64,000 bases of DNA from Blasia pusilla (GCA_050084515.1 CM114274.1:9858001-9922000), one strand, 5' to 3'; shown: positions 50,601 through 62,402, counted from the stretch's first letter. The notes: generated by a model not told the origin, from the sequence alone. Program-made: numbers and translations.

Positions 50601-53600
50601 CTTTCCCCAGCTCTTGCACTTGCGAACTTCATGATTGTTGCCCCTCAGCTTGGATGGCTGACCTATTGTGATAGAAGGAGTTGATGTTTTGGAGGGCCTG
50701 CTACTGGAGGAGATAGTGGGGTGCTTGAAAAGGCATCAATAGTGTAGAGAGTCTCTTCTTCCTATAGGGAGGAAGTTTATGAGTAGTAGATCAATCAGAT
50801 CTCTCTCATGTTTTTGTAAGTAAAGAGTTTCCTTTCCTATTTGACCTCTGTGAAGCTATTCCATGTATTTGTAATCTGCTGTAACTTCTTGGAGCTTGGA
50901 GAAACAAATTAGCTCTGTAATCAAAGTCAATATTTGTTTACTCCTGTTTTTCTTTTACAGCTTTCACCTTCAGCTGCATGGCTCGAACCTGTACCACATG
51001 CGCTTGCATGGTGTGACCCTCCTCAAATTCAATGGTTCTGAAATCTCGCCAAAGTTGTAACCCTTCACATACAACAACTTTCTCATACTCATTTTGCAAG
51101 ATTTGCCAAACCTTCCAAGCTAAACTCTCATCCCTAAGAGATTCAGCAATAGACCCCTCTGTATGAAGGCAAATGGTGAAGTAAGCATCACCATTCTTGT
51201 TTTCAAAATCCTTGATTTCATCTGGGTCTTTCACCTCAGAAGACACAAACTCCCATAGTCTCTTCTGCTGAAGAAGGAGTTTCATTTGGAATGACCAATG
51301 TCTATAGTTAGTCCCATCAAAAGGTGCTATGGTCAGATGAACACCAGGGTATCTTGAGACATTGCCTGATATCATGCCTTGTGGGCCCATAACCTTTTAG
51401 AATCAAAGTTTCTCTACAACCTAGCTATTACAAGCACACTTAGTGCAATAGCAACCACTCAGGTTAGATTGTAGAGGAAAGAGCTAGACAACCTGCATCA
51501 CCAGATCACCTTGCATTCTCAAGCACACTTAGTGCAATAGCAACCACTCAGGTTAGCAGCAGTAGACATCTCAATAGCAACCACTCAAGTTAGTACTACT
51601 ATACACCTTGTATCACAAGACTCACTGAACTCCTCAGGTCAGCAGACCTCTCAGTCTGTAAGCAACAGCACGCTCAGTGCTTAGCACACTGAACTACTAA
51701 GGTCAGAAGCACAATCCACTCAGGTAAGCAAAGCACACTCAGTGCTTCTCAATCAGCTCCTCAGCTCAGAGAGTTGTGTCCAAAAAGGTGTAAGAGAATG
51801 TAAACTTGCAGGGCACCCTCAGAGGGTTATATACAGCCAAGAGAATGAGTTTCTAGGTTTAGGGTTTTTAGGGTTAGGGCCTGCCGCCCATAGTAATTCT
51901 CAGAATTACTGAGGTAACTCTATGGTAACAAGAAATTACTATTTACTGTGGTAAAACACTAAGTTACTATAATAATTCTATCAATTACTTTTCACTATAG
52001 TAAACTCCAAGTTACTATGTTTTACAACATAAGAGAGCCACTTTTTCAGAAAATCCATCCATAAGATCCGAAGTTGTGAAGAAGGTTTGGCCGACTCTTG
52101 CAAAAATCATGCAGGAGTTGAGATATTTGGTGAGAAGGCTTTGCTATAGAATTATTGTCTACAGATTACCCAATCAGAAGATACTGCAGGTATAGGAGTG
52201 ATTGACGGAGTCAAAAGTGTGAGCATCCGCAAATTCGCTGGACTACTTTCCATGATAACTAAATCCTCATACTAAAAGTAACTTTGAGATTCAAGTCAAA
52301 GCTCCCACCTGAGAGTGTGACATCTGACAGCTTCAGTCCATGCTCCAATTTCGCGAAGCCCAAATAGGTCATGGATGCCAACAGCCCGGCAGAGAACACC
52401 AACTGCCAGACATTTGGATACCAGACCAGAGCACCATAAACATTCACGAGTGCAAAAGAATTCGAAACAGATCATAATCTGTGAGGCAAGAAGGGAGCTC
52501 AGTCACGCAATGCACGAAGAACAGAAGCAACATACCACAGAGATCTTGAAAACGTTGTTGTGGAACAGGGGTGCATAGTACTTGGCAACCCATCTCGAAA
52601 TAGCCGTGCTGCCGGTGTTTTCTTGGAGGGAAGGATCGCTCACATCAAAATCAGCAAGATCTTGTCTCTTGGACTCGTCCTTCACTGCCGCTGAAAGCAC
52701 CAACACCCCATCTCTTGGAAATAATTAGATATCTCAAACCTAGTGGTGGTAGCTCATCTCCCAAGCTCTTGAAATAAACTGGATCCTTCAGATTGAGCTG
52801 ACATTCGTTACGGTTGAACATTTTTTGTTACTACTTTATCTACTTTAGCTGCTTGGCCTGCACTCCTCTCATCTATCACTCGCTATCCAGAGTCCCATCA
52901 CCAGCACCAATAAAATAATGCTTGAAAGCCAACCTACAATGATAAATTGTGCGACATTACAGTGATACAATTAAGCAGATTAACCACAAGTCAGTGAACT
53001 CTTACGTTCTGGTGCCGTCTTACTGCGGTATCCATGCGATAGCCAAAGGTTTGGATCATTCACTCCAGCCTACACACCGATCAACCATAACATGATACAA
53101 GGACCAGGCAAGAACAAGGACCATCCAGAAAAAAAAATGAAAATGCCTAATTCACAATCGAAGTACAACAAAGATGATGGTTGATCTCCAAAAAACAAGA
53201 GGTCCTCAAAAGCACAGGTTTTTAGCTTAAGGAGTAGAGTAAGAGGAGATCATGCGTTCCGACTCCACACTCAGCTGTTTAACAAGATAAATCAGTGAAA
53301 GCATGCCCTTGTTTAGTCCTACCTTCACACGGCGTGCATCAAGAGACATGATCGGCACGAAAATGAGCATTAGCCCTAGAGTATGAAGACTAGCAGTGAT
53401 GCCCATTTGCCAGCAGAACCACTGGGAAATGGGCATAGGATTCTGCATCATTACAAAAGAGACTACTATCAGTACATTCAAAACCCTCATCATGGTAAAA
53501 ACGTAGCTCAATATTCAAGGGACATTTCCTGTCACTCCAAAAGAGTCAGGCATCACAGAAATGATATGGCGAGACTACTCACCAGTGACGAGATGAAAAA

Positions 53601-56600
53601 GGCTGCAAGAACAGAGAATGTAGTGAGAATAACAGAAGGACCGGCAAGCGCAAGAGTGAGCCTCATTTCCCGCTCAGGTATGGTAGAACCAGCTCCCATT
53701 GCTTGCAGTTTGGGATCCTCCAAATAATTGCGCATGATGTTGACAAGGACGAAGACATCATCAATACCTGTGAAACCGTAAATTCCCTGTCACTTAGATC
53801 TCAACAATGCAAGAGTGGGAAAGGCATGCAAAACTTTACAGGACATCAACATTTCCTAAACGAGAACCATTCCACTCACTTACCCAGGCCAAGGGCCAGA
53901 AAAGGTACTACACCACCAGCCAGAGGTGAAAATTTGATACCAACAGCAGCTGTGAATCCAAACCCAGATAAGATCGAGAGAGTAACAACAGATAGCCCCT
54001 GTGACACTCCATTCACAAAACCCCAAGTTAAGACTCTTTCCACAACCAGAAGACTTTGTCTCCTGCAAAGGACCCCATGCTCTACAACTCCCATCCAAAA
54101 GGAAGGAGCATTCTTTCATTGAAGGGTGTCAAGCACGAGGTGCAGAGATCGGATGACCATCATGGTCAAATGATGGTCATCCACACCCATTGTGCATCCT
54201 CCATAAACATAAAGTCTTAAAGGCCAAAGTGCTCTCATACAATTATTCAGTCACTCAACACTCAATAGTGACACGTCTTACCACTGAGGATCCATAGACT
54301 TCAACCAGAAAAAATCACACCAAACAACACTGTGGTTCAGCTGTATGCCTTACCGTCGTCACTACCCAGGTGTGAGAATGAACTGGTCTTTTCACATTGA
54401 TGAAAGCTGCGTATGCGTAAAGAGTAGTGAGAACAACACTGAGAACAATCTGCCAAATTGGAGTCTTCGCAGAATCTGAAATGATATCTTGTGAAGACCT
54501 CTGCAAGTAAGTACAACAAGGGGGCCTTGTTACGATTCAAGCATAGGAGTGATCATTGGTGGCATCTCATTGGACTAACTTGTAAGTTAGAACCTGTCAG
54601 CTCCACTGATGTAATGTGTAACCATATTTGACTCCTATCAGCGAACTGCCTACCTTAGTATGAATTTTCTAAGGAACAATATAGATGAAAGTGGGCCATC
54701 ATCACAGCCGCCCTTCCTTGCATAAACATGACTCAAAGAGTACCTGAATTTGGTGTGAACAGCAACCCAAGAATTCTACTTACCCACGTAAGGAACTCCA
54801 GCTGAAGGTCACCATAGGTACTGGCGAACAAATTTCTCTGTCTGTAATGTAAGGGTTCAAGATGCTCGACCATGACCCCTTCCCACTTCCTGTGCAGATT
54901 CTTACGTTGCTTGCGAGTGAGATTTGTTCCCACCAAGTTTTGTATATACTCCGTCCAAAGAGGTGTTGCTTCATGAAAATTATTTTGGCCCCATCTTATC
55001 CCTCCTATCTGCAATTGTAACCTCAACAAATTCAGGAGAAGAACATCATGTTAAACAGGAAAAACGTCCTTATAAAATCTTATTCCCGTTCCTTAAAAAG
55101 GATGCATGGGTTGCCAAAAATTAAGGCACCGTAGTAAACTGTGTGAGGGTGATTTGCACGACAGCAGTGGGCCCATTTTGAGGTTCCAAACTGATATGTG
55201 GTCACTGGAAATCAGAGACGACCACGTTCACTCATATTGGAGCTCTTGACAGAAACAATCCAATACAAAGAAAAAATTATGAAGAAAACTACTAGGAAAA
55301 AAAGCAATTCCACAGAAAAAAAAAATTGGACGGGAAGAAAACGATCAGGTAAGATACTAGAGAGAACTCAAAGAGTCAGATAAAAACCTTTGCCCAAAAC
55401 CTGCACACGTGGGGTGAGGGGAGAACCCCTTTAAAAATTAAACTCTCCTAAAAACAGCAGCAATGGTCATTTGTTCTTCAAAACAGTACTGCGATGGCTA
55501 AAATGTGAACTTAAAATTGTGATAGCGTGCAGGTAACATCAAAATTACCTTTGTAACATTTCCAGATTGATCATATTCTATACTTCCAAAGGAAGCCAAA
55601 ATTGGTGTGTGAAGGCCAAACCAGGTCAAACAGCAAGGCAGACCTTTGCTGATGCATCCCAGAACCTGAACACACAGAGTTTGACCCACCCCTTAATATC
55701 AAGGATACATCATAGTTAGTATCATAGAGTGTGAATTGGAGAGTCTGCTGTGCCCATAAGGGATAGGAAGTCACAGAGGACTCATTATTGCTGCACGTTT
55801 ATGGAGCACTACATCTGAGCCTGCGACTTGTATAGAAAAGTCGAAAAGATGCAACCGGACTCACTTGGGGGTTGGAAGGAGAAGGATCCGACTCCCCAGC
55901 AATCTTAACTGCCGTATTGATATGATCAATGATCTGCAATCACAAAGATGTCCGTGAGACTGTCACCTTCATATGCTGTATCCATCACTCAGACTGGAAT
56001 TGAGGACTCTCTGGATACGCTGCAGGGATCTCTAGCAAAACATGAATTCCAGATAATGAATGCTAGATTTGTCCAGGAATCCCAGCGGAGATGGCCACAT
56101 TCCACTCATATACGAAAGTCTCTTTGTCTCTTTGAACAACACTTTACAGAGATACTCGTTTTTGTGAGGGAATGCCATTATTCAGACGCTAATCGAACAC
56201 AACATTTTGATAGGATCTATATTAGTTATTTTCTGTTCTTGTTTTAAATGAGGTGATCCATTTTCAACAATGCATGGATCTTGTGTTGTAGGCTTTCTCA
56301 AAGATCAATTCTAGTGCCCATTCATTTGTTTCTACAGTATTTCTAATATTTCCATTTTACCCATTAAAAACAAGTTTCTTCCATACACTGACAGGAGTGA
56401 CGATCCCTAGAGTTCTTCCTGCTTTGTAAATACCCACTTGTTGGTCAGATAGACCTTTGTAAGACTTTCTCCAGCGGTATCCCCAGGAGAAGAAACCTCC
56501 TGCCTGAGCAACAACACCCTCCACAATCTGCAGCCCCAACAGATTTATCTAGATTAGGACGTGCATACAACTCGTGGGCATTATTTCCAGCGATCAACAA

Positions 56601-59600
56601 GGACCTGAGCTTCAGGGGCAAAAGACTTTGGGAGAATGAGAGTCGATACTTTTATGTCCCCAATGTTGAAATTTGTTAATATCTAGTTTAGTCATGCCCT
56701 AAAAGTAGTTAGTCAAATACTAACTTAGTTGGATACTAATTTAGTTAGCTAGAGATAACTTAGTGTTCCTCTATCTTTTTAGGGTAACCTTGAATTAGGG
56801 CAATTCTCGAATTAGGGCTAGCCACCATCTGTTATTTAGGGTATGGATCTGTTCAAGAAGATCCAAGGGCCAGAAGTGCTCACCCTCATGTATATAATGT
56901 CTCTGTTTAGAGAGCAGAAGTCAATTCTACAGCATGCACAGTTTTGGTGAGGACTTCTGAGGCTCTTGGTCGTGCTGCAGAGTGATCAGAGAGTAGGAAG
57001 AGGAGATTGAGACTAATTGTTGTGCTTGCTAGAACCTCACTGGAAGGCAGGTTGTTTTGTCTAGTATGTTGATGGAGATTGTTTGTGCTCCATGGTGAGC
57101 CATGTCTGATCTCTGAGCTGGTGACATGTGAGGACCTGTAGTGTGAGTGCAAGGTGTGACTGTAGAATCCTTCTTAGTATCTCTTAGATAGTAAGAAGAG
57201 TCACATCATGGTAGGGCTCTGATTTGGCGATAGAGATAGGAACTGATTTGCTGATTGTGTACAAGCTGAAATCATGGATGGTCTAGCTGATGCTAGCTCT
57301 GACTTTGTACAAGGAGATACTTCTGCTGGTCAATCATTTTCTCACCCAACATGTTATACATTCAAAAACCAATGAAAGTGAACGGATTGTTTCATGGGTG
57401 AGTACAACTTTTAATGATTCCACTCGAGTCTCCACTCATTCCATTACTGCCCTAGTTTATGGGCAGAAAACGAACAAGATTCTCCTGAAACGTTCTTTTT
57501 ACCTGCTCAATTTGCGGCCCAGCCTGCGCTGCGGGAACTCCTGCTGCTTTGAACATAGCTTCAATGTCTTTCGTAAGCGCAGTGGTACATGAGTTTGATT
57601 GAAGAAGAAAGGAAGATGTGACGTCCACCAAAGTGAAGGTGCCTGGGGTACCTGCCGGACAGTTCAGAAAGACATTCAGATTCTGGCCAAGTAAGACTGT
57701 CCCATTCTGCTCGCTGAATTGAGAAATTAGTGATATGCATGGTTTGTTTTGTCAGGTACCTGGAATTGGGGGCATCGCGGTTTCCAACTGTCTCAGTGGC
57801 ACAGGATAATCAAAATCTCCACCCTCTCGAAAGCAGTCTGTAGGCATGAGCTTGGTGCAAGGAAATTTTTCTATACCCCAACCCACTGGGAGGGGGGTGA
57901 AGGAAGACCCAGAAGATGCATAAGTGGTTTGCAATGCACAAGTGGAGATCTTCTGATATCCCCATGAAAGCCAATTTCCATCTGCCATAGGGTTATTTCC
58001 CGGCTTCATAGTGGGTGGCACCATGGGTCTCACACACAAATCACTCTACATCGCACCAAGGCGGCAGCAAATCAGGCTTCCGTTAGAGGCACAAGGATAG
58101 GAAGATACGAGGGGTCAAAAATAAATAAACCACAAACCACTGCCATGGAACTAGAAGCTAAAATCTCCAACTGCAGAAACATCATGAGATAGTCTGAATA
58201 AAACAAATTACACACATCAACTCCAAGAATCAGTAGCCCCAGCTGAGGATGAGATTCTTCTCAGGAAGATCACGTACATTCTCCACGAGATTCAGCCACT
58301 TCAGATCGATTACAAGGAAGTGAAGTAGTACCTGGGAGAGAGTGAAGGATTTCCCCGCAGGTGACGTATACTCCATTGTAAGATTATCAAACATAGGGGC
58401 AATTGCATATTTCAAAGCATCAAATGCATGTGCTAGCTTGATTTGATCATCTGGATTGTCCTTGGAGACTATGGCAACGATCTCCTGACGGGGTATTCCA
58501 CCGAACCTGCTCAGGTCCACACAAAGTCCGGTTATCAGTATGCTAGCAAGAGAAAACGTGGCATTAAACAAATCCTCGTACCCTTTGACCACAACAAGAG
58601 ATAACACCACAGATGTTTCTTAACTCACCCACCCACCTTGAATCAAAAAACGCTTTTTCCTCGACGACTCGAGAGCCATGCTCCACCCACAGCTTCTCAA
58701 GATCTGTTTCCTTGCTGTATCTGAAAAGCCCGAAGCAAAATCCTCCCAGCAACACCAGCCCAAAACTGAAAAAACACAGGTAGAAGACCTGATAAGATTG
58801 ATAGCTGCAATTCGACTAGTCCCAATGCAATAAATCAAACCACTCCTCATGTTGCAATTAACACCACCTCCTAAGGACACTCATCATGAAGGTCTTGAAC
58901 CAAATGCCGATTCACTCTGATATCTTCACTTCAGGCTGCAGTCACCATCACTTGCACTACTACAGACGAATGTCAGCACCCACAGCTCCGACACCGCTGG
59001 CTACTCTTAATGTGACCCAGCTCTGTCCAAAATCTCAGAGGCGGTGGGACAAATTAAGAAGAACAGAAATTAAGACGGCTTCAATCGTTATCAGCAACTC
59101 CACTCAATCGTCCACATCCCAAGGCTCTCCCTCTCCCTCTCTGTGGCCATGGTCTCAACCACCGGGGTCTATGGTTCCAAGGCTACGACAGGCACTACTT
59201 AATGAGTACAATCTGGCCATGGTCTAGCACCATCCCACCAGGGCTCGGGGTCTATGGTCAGAAGGCCATGACAGGCACTACTTAATGAGTATTCTCTCGC
59301 CTTGGTCCTTGTTCTGGGGCCCTGTGGACAATAAATCAATGCATTCACTCTCTTCCGTACTTTCGTCATGAACCACACAAAAAAACCAGGTTGGAAACAC
59401 AACTGAAGCCATGCAGCTTGTGTAATGAGGGGGATGAAACCTCTGCTGACTGACTCACTTGTCACCTGTGCAAAATTCACAACACAAAGAGCAACAGCCT
59501 ATGCTAAGCTGGTCCTAGGTTCACTACCCAAAGCTGCTGCACTGTTAAGTAATATGTATTTGGAATCGAAATCAGGTAAGGCAGATGGTGTTGTAAAGAT

Positions 59601-62245
59601 TTTCTTGGCTGACACTTGGAAGCTTCGCATCGACACTCTGTATAGTCAGTGTGTTGTCTCCCTTCTGCGCTTGAAGGGCTTGGAAGGCCAGTGAGACCTT
59701 ATTCAGCTAACTCCAAATGGATGAACAGGGACTGAAACCAAGCTCTCTTGTGGAGGTGAGGTAGATCCATGGGAGTCCATGGGCAGCTCCAGAAACGCTG
59801 AAAGCGAGGGAGGGGAGAAGCACAGGTGGAAGTAACGTCCACTGGTTCCATTCAAGCATACTGATCATCACAGAGTTGAATCCGAACGCTGTCCACACGG
59901 CGGATCACATGACATGATGGTCAACCCCAACAAAGGTGAACCACAGGGACGATGTGCAATTGACGTCCACTGGATCCATTCAGGCAAGCGGTTCATGACA
60001 GAGTACACAACTAGAACTGTAAACAGCCCCAGACGTGCAGCTCAAGTGTGAGTTTAAGATCAGTTTCATTCCCGGCACTAAGCTCCAAAGTTGAATCCAA
60101 ATGCTGACCGCTGATCATGTGGCTTGATGGTCAGCCCCAACAAGGGTGAAACACAGGGAGTAGTAGAGGTGGAATTGACGTCCATTGGACCCATTCAAGC
60201 AAACGGGTCATCACAGACTATATAACCAGAGCTGTAAGCAGCCCCAGATGTGCAGCTCAAGTGTGAGTTTCAGATCAGTTTCATTCCCAACTCGAAGCTC
60301 CAGAGTTGAATCCGAGCGCTGTCCACACGGTAGATCACATGACTTGACAGTCAGCTCCAACATAGGTGAAACAGAGGGAGTTGTAGAGGTGCAATTGACG
60401 TCGACTGGACCCATTCAAGCAAACGGATCATCAAAGAGTACATAACCAGGACTCCGAACAGCCAGATGAACAGCGAGCTAAAATCTCCTGCACCAGTTCC
60501 ATTCCCATCTCTAAGATCTGCTGTTGAATCCGAAAGCTGCCCACATGAAGAATCGAAGAGATCGATGGTCCGCTCCACCGACTTAAAACAGAGGGAGTAA
60601 AAGAGGTGGAATTGACGTCCACTTGAACGTTTCAAACAAATGGATCATAGAATACAGAACCAATTGCAAACTGCAAACAGCCCTCGAACTCGTGCACCGA
60701 TTGTGCTCCGAGATCTGAGACCTTCAGATAAATCCCAAGGCTGTCTTCATAGCCATTGAGAATGATCTCCACAAGTCACTGCACTGGATTCACATTGATC
60801 GTCCAGTTCCAGGACCGAAAACACCCCACAATGCACAGCGGAAGCATGAGCTCAAGCTCACGCACCAGCTTCATTCCGAACTGTAAGAGCTGCAGTGGAA
60901 TCCGCACGCTGCCTTCATAGGCTTCGGGAGTCATGCCTTCAAGTTACTGCATTCATTGGTATCTGTGTCCACGCACTCTTGACGAGCGACGACACAGCAC
61001 ACATGCCCAACCGATCTTCACAAACCCCATCATTTCTACAGAGGCGCCGAGATTCACGGTATCTCTGTCGCCCTGCATAAGCCTGTTGGGTGAATTCCAG
61101 ACCCAGGGCTTAAAACAAACTGTACCCATTGACCAGTAGAGTCCGGCATTGCCCCGGGGACGTGGGCATGGCGGCAGGCTAAAAGGGGCGACGCAGGCGT
61201 GAAATGCACTAGAATAGGACGCCAGCCGAGGTCAGGTGGGGCCGTGGGGCCAATTCCTCAGCTGAAGAACGGTCCGGTCACCTCACAATCTGTGCCACAC
61301 TTCTCCGGCTTTGACGATGGTTCTCTGTAAGTCAACCCATCAGGTGGATAGTACTGTCTTGTCCCGATCTGCCACTCGCACACCTCCCCCGAGTCTTCTA
61401 AGTGCATCCATCGCCTGACTGCCAAGCGATATCATGCGCAGCAGAACGCGTTTGCAAACCACAAAAACAAATCCCTGCTCATGAGTATCCCATGGGGTTT
61501 TTCCCACCGCAGGGATCGCAGAGGGTATCCCCCTCGCTCATTCCTCGCCGAGCCTGACTGTGTTGGTGCTCCATCTTGGTGCCCTGCTTCTTGAGCCCCT
61601 TTCTGCATTCTTCAAAAGCTCTTTTCCATCCCTGTGTTCATCGAGGTCTCTTCTCTCGCGCATAGGACAATGCAGTGCAGTGCCTCATCCCGACCTGCCA
61701 CTCCCACTCCTCCACCATGCACCCCGGATGATGATCTTGCCTGACTGCAAACCCATCTCAAGCAGCAGAATGCCTACCCATAGAAAGAAGGTGGAGGAGG
61801 AGAAGGACTTACAAAAGAGGGATGAGGGGCTTGCGAGCAACAAAGGAGCCATAAGCCGAGAAGGCGTTGTTCATGAACACATGGTACTTGCTAGCACAAA
61901 TCTGGAAACCTCGAATAAGCTGCAAAATTGTGAAGCTCAGTCAGTCATCCATGGATCTATGCAGAGTCATTCACATTGACTACTCAGTCTCACGGAGCAC
62001 TGATGGAGTAAAAACTCCACGATAATGGAGCATGATCATGATCACCATAGCTTCCACTCGACAGCTATAATCGAAGTTGCATGATAAGGTCGAGCCTCCA
62101 GGAGACCAACCGCGTTCGTGAGGTGGGTTGTTGGGGAACGAAATGAGTGCAGGTAGAGAACCCAACCGCTGCAAATTCGCATCATGAAATCATTTAGCTA
62201 GGAATGGTAACGTCATGATGCTGAGCGAGTGCCACTTACCCCCAT
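41677..62245 (-). CDS. Patched-family (sterol-sensing-domain, RND-like) membrane protein gene, 25 exons
   Basis: Exons on the minus strand, all but one with GT-AG or near-GT-AG ends and consistent phase: 62240-62245, 61813-61919, 58637-58765, 58332-58506, 57503-58045, 56393-56527, 55865-55933, 55549-55665, 54784-55008, 54354-54500, 53884-53998, 53583-53767, 53323-53442, 53006-53069, 52536-52690, 52309-52450, 45183-45241, 44868-44972, 44504-44627, 44140-44252, 43754-43946, 43457-43585, 43174-43202, 42889-43049, 41677-41890. Total about 1,186 codons, normal for Patched/NPC1-type proteins. First helix plus ETDLEKLWVEHGSRV opens the luminal domain. The sterol-sensing domain spans about 54500-53323, with RSSQDIISDS, PFLALGLGIDDVFVLVNIM (GxDD motif) and SLDARRVK. 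The second RND half has KLEHGLKLSDVTLSG, YPFLFFEQYL and NLGIVIGMSAEFTYLA, and ends GFVLLPTLLTWIGPD. Likely a lipid or sterol transporter. Defects: in-frame TGA at 57752-57754 and a missing AG acceptor for exon 16. I prefer Patched-like to NPC1 because the N-terminal NPC1 domain is absent. Confidence 0.85.
41950..42660. repeat. Tandem repeats of about 100-130 bp in the last intron
   Basis: Seven or so degenerate copies built around ACCAGTGGAATTCAGTTTCTTCAGT, then GGCTAGAGTTCTACAAGA and GTGAGAAAGGGCAT. They fill most of the intron between exons 24 and 25 of the Patched-like gene. Confidence 0.8.
45283..45921 (-). repeat. 3' LTR of the copia element
   Basis: 639 bp. On the minus strand it starts TGTTGTAAAACATAGTAAC and ends GATTCTAAAA. 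The last bases are not the usual CA. It contains repeated TAGTGCAATAGCAACCACTCAGG blocks. Confidence 0.93.
46044..47675 (-). pseudogene. copia reverse transcriptase and RNase H
   Basis: A 411-codon open frame (46333-47568) holds the RT: KDRRSIGCKWVFKIKRGANN, YTETFAPVVRYGSIRLLLAL, LDVETAFLNGDLKETIYMDV, LYGLKQAPRAWYEKL and the catalytic YVDDLLLLGKS. RNase H follows after a frameshift near 46400 (FTDASWGDDPDNSRSTGGY, STTEAELMAASNATQEVVWL, LYCDNTGSISLLKNP). The RT is the best preserved part of the element. Confidence 0.93.
47676..48441 (-). mobile_element. Solo LTR nested in the copia element
   Basis: Body 47681-48436 (756 bp). On the minus strand it starts TGTTGAAATCAG and ends CCTAACA, flanked by the perfect 5-bp duplication ATACC (47676-47680 and 48437-48441). 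It splits the linker between integrase and reverse transcriptase. An internal GTGCTGGCCT-type minisatellite lies at about 47850-47955. No internal coding region. Confidence 0.85.
48442..50361 (-). pseudogene. copia gag end, protease and integrase
   Basis: The CCHC zinc knuckle CYTCREKGHLSPQC lies at about 50020-50065. The protease site reads FLYSGATANIC, so the catalytic Asp (DSGA) is replaced by Tyr at about 49865. The pre-integrase region includes MISVHQLTEKGIFV and NMKLWHL. Integrase shows CRACVEGKSHK, SDVWGY, KIRSDGGKEY and SPSQNGVAERLNRTLSE, the DDE residues, but it is broken by frameshifts near 49230 and 49050. The C-terminal part (RVFGCPAYVHIPKE, VGYETGLKGYVLYNP) ends at the nested solo LTR. 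Confidence 0.9.
50350..50945. mobile_element. Insertion of about 595 bp in copia gag
   Basis: Separates gag blocks MQLKVKAVKEKQE (about 50940) and LQFQQAALQLDFEGKNS (about 50355). Inner sequence is AT-rich with repeated CCTTTAGGGTTT/CTTAGTTAAA motifs and no coding frame. CTGT occurs at both edges, but exact ends and class are uncertain; a TRIM or solo LTR is likely. Confidence 0.6.
50938..51390 (-). pseudogene. copia gag, N-terminal part
   Basis: Open frame of 150 codons starting five bases inside the 5' LTR. It carries the typical copia gag opening FDGTNYRHWSFQMKLLLQQKRLW, then AWKVWQILQNEYEK and FEEGHTMQAHVVQVRAMQL. It is ended by the 595-bp insertion. Confidence 0.9.
51395..52029 (-). repeat. 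5' LTR of the copia element
   Basis: 635 bp, about 97-98% like the 3' LTR by eye. Both copies carry the same three-fold CAATAGCAACCACTCAGGTTAG repetition. Presumed promoter and polyadenylation region of the element. Confidence 0.93.
56640..57290. mobile_element. Possible solo LTR in intron 5 of the Patched-like gene
   Basis: The segment begins near TGTTGAAATTTGTTAATATC (56663) and contains CTCATGTATATAATGTCTCTG, a TATA-like promoter context. Composition differs from the flanking intron. I could not fix its right end or a target duplication, so this is tentative. Confidence 0.3.
59155..59310. repeat. Duplicated block of about 90 bp in intron 2
   Basis: GGGGTCTATGGT, then AAGGC, then ACAGGCACTACTTAATGAGTA occurs twice in tandem (about 59165 and 59248). 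Confidence 0.7.
59820..60690. repeat. Tandem repeats of about 215 bp in intron 2
   Basis: Four to five copies with landmarks GTTGAATCC(G/A)(A/G)(A/G)(C/T)GCTG (59876, 60091, 60306, 60522) and AATTGACGTCCA(C/T)TGGA(T/C)CCATTC (59958, 60173, 60393, 60610). Spacing is regular at 215-220 bp. Neighbouring copies differ by roughly 10%. Confidence 0.85.
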
Positions 62246-62402
62246 CTTCAGAACCTGGGAGTTGGTACTTGACCCAGTCTTCCAATAATTTCAGCTGCAC
62301 AGCGCCACCTTTGCTGCTTCTTTTCCGGTGCTCTTAAACTTCGAGCACCTGCATTCCTGAACGCAAAACACAGACGACTTCAACATTCACCGTCGCCTTC
62401 CA

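Larger units (their letters stand above)
45278..52034 (-). mobile_element. Ty1/copia retrotransposon in intron 16 of the Patched-like gene
   Basis: Element body 45283-52029 (6.75 kb), flanked by the perfect 5-bp duplication TAAGA (45278-45282 and 52030-52034). LTRs 45283-45921 (3') and 51395-52029 (5') differ at only about fifteen positions by eye. A polypurine-like AAGTGGGAG precedes the 3' LTR. Next to the 5' LTR is GGTTATGGGCCCA, the probable primer site. Order gag, protease, integrase, RT, RNase H is copia-type. It is interrupted by a nested solo LTR and by a second small insertion in gag. The coding frames carry lesions, so it is not autonomous. It shares the gene's orientation and lies between intact exons. 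Confidence 0.95.

Noticed and set aside
57503-58045. Two exons separated by a 53-bp intron (57707-57759)
   Set aside because: GT and AG are present, but the length is below usual plant introns and joining would shift the frame, while reading straight through stays in frame apart from one TGA.
41677-62245. NPC1 gene
   Set aside because: The N-terminal cysteine-rich NPC1 domain is missing and the first exons lead directly into the first RND helix; the protein fits Patched-type better. A tree would decide.
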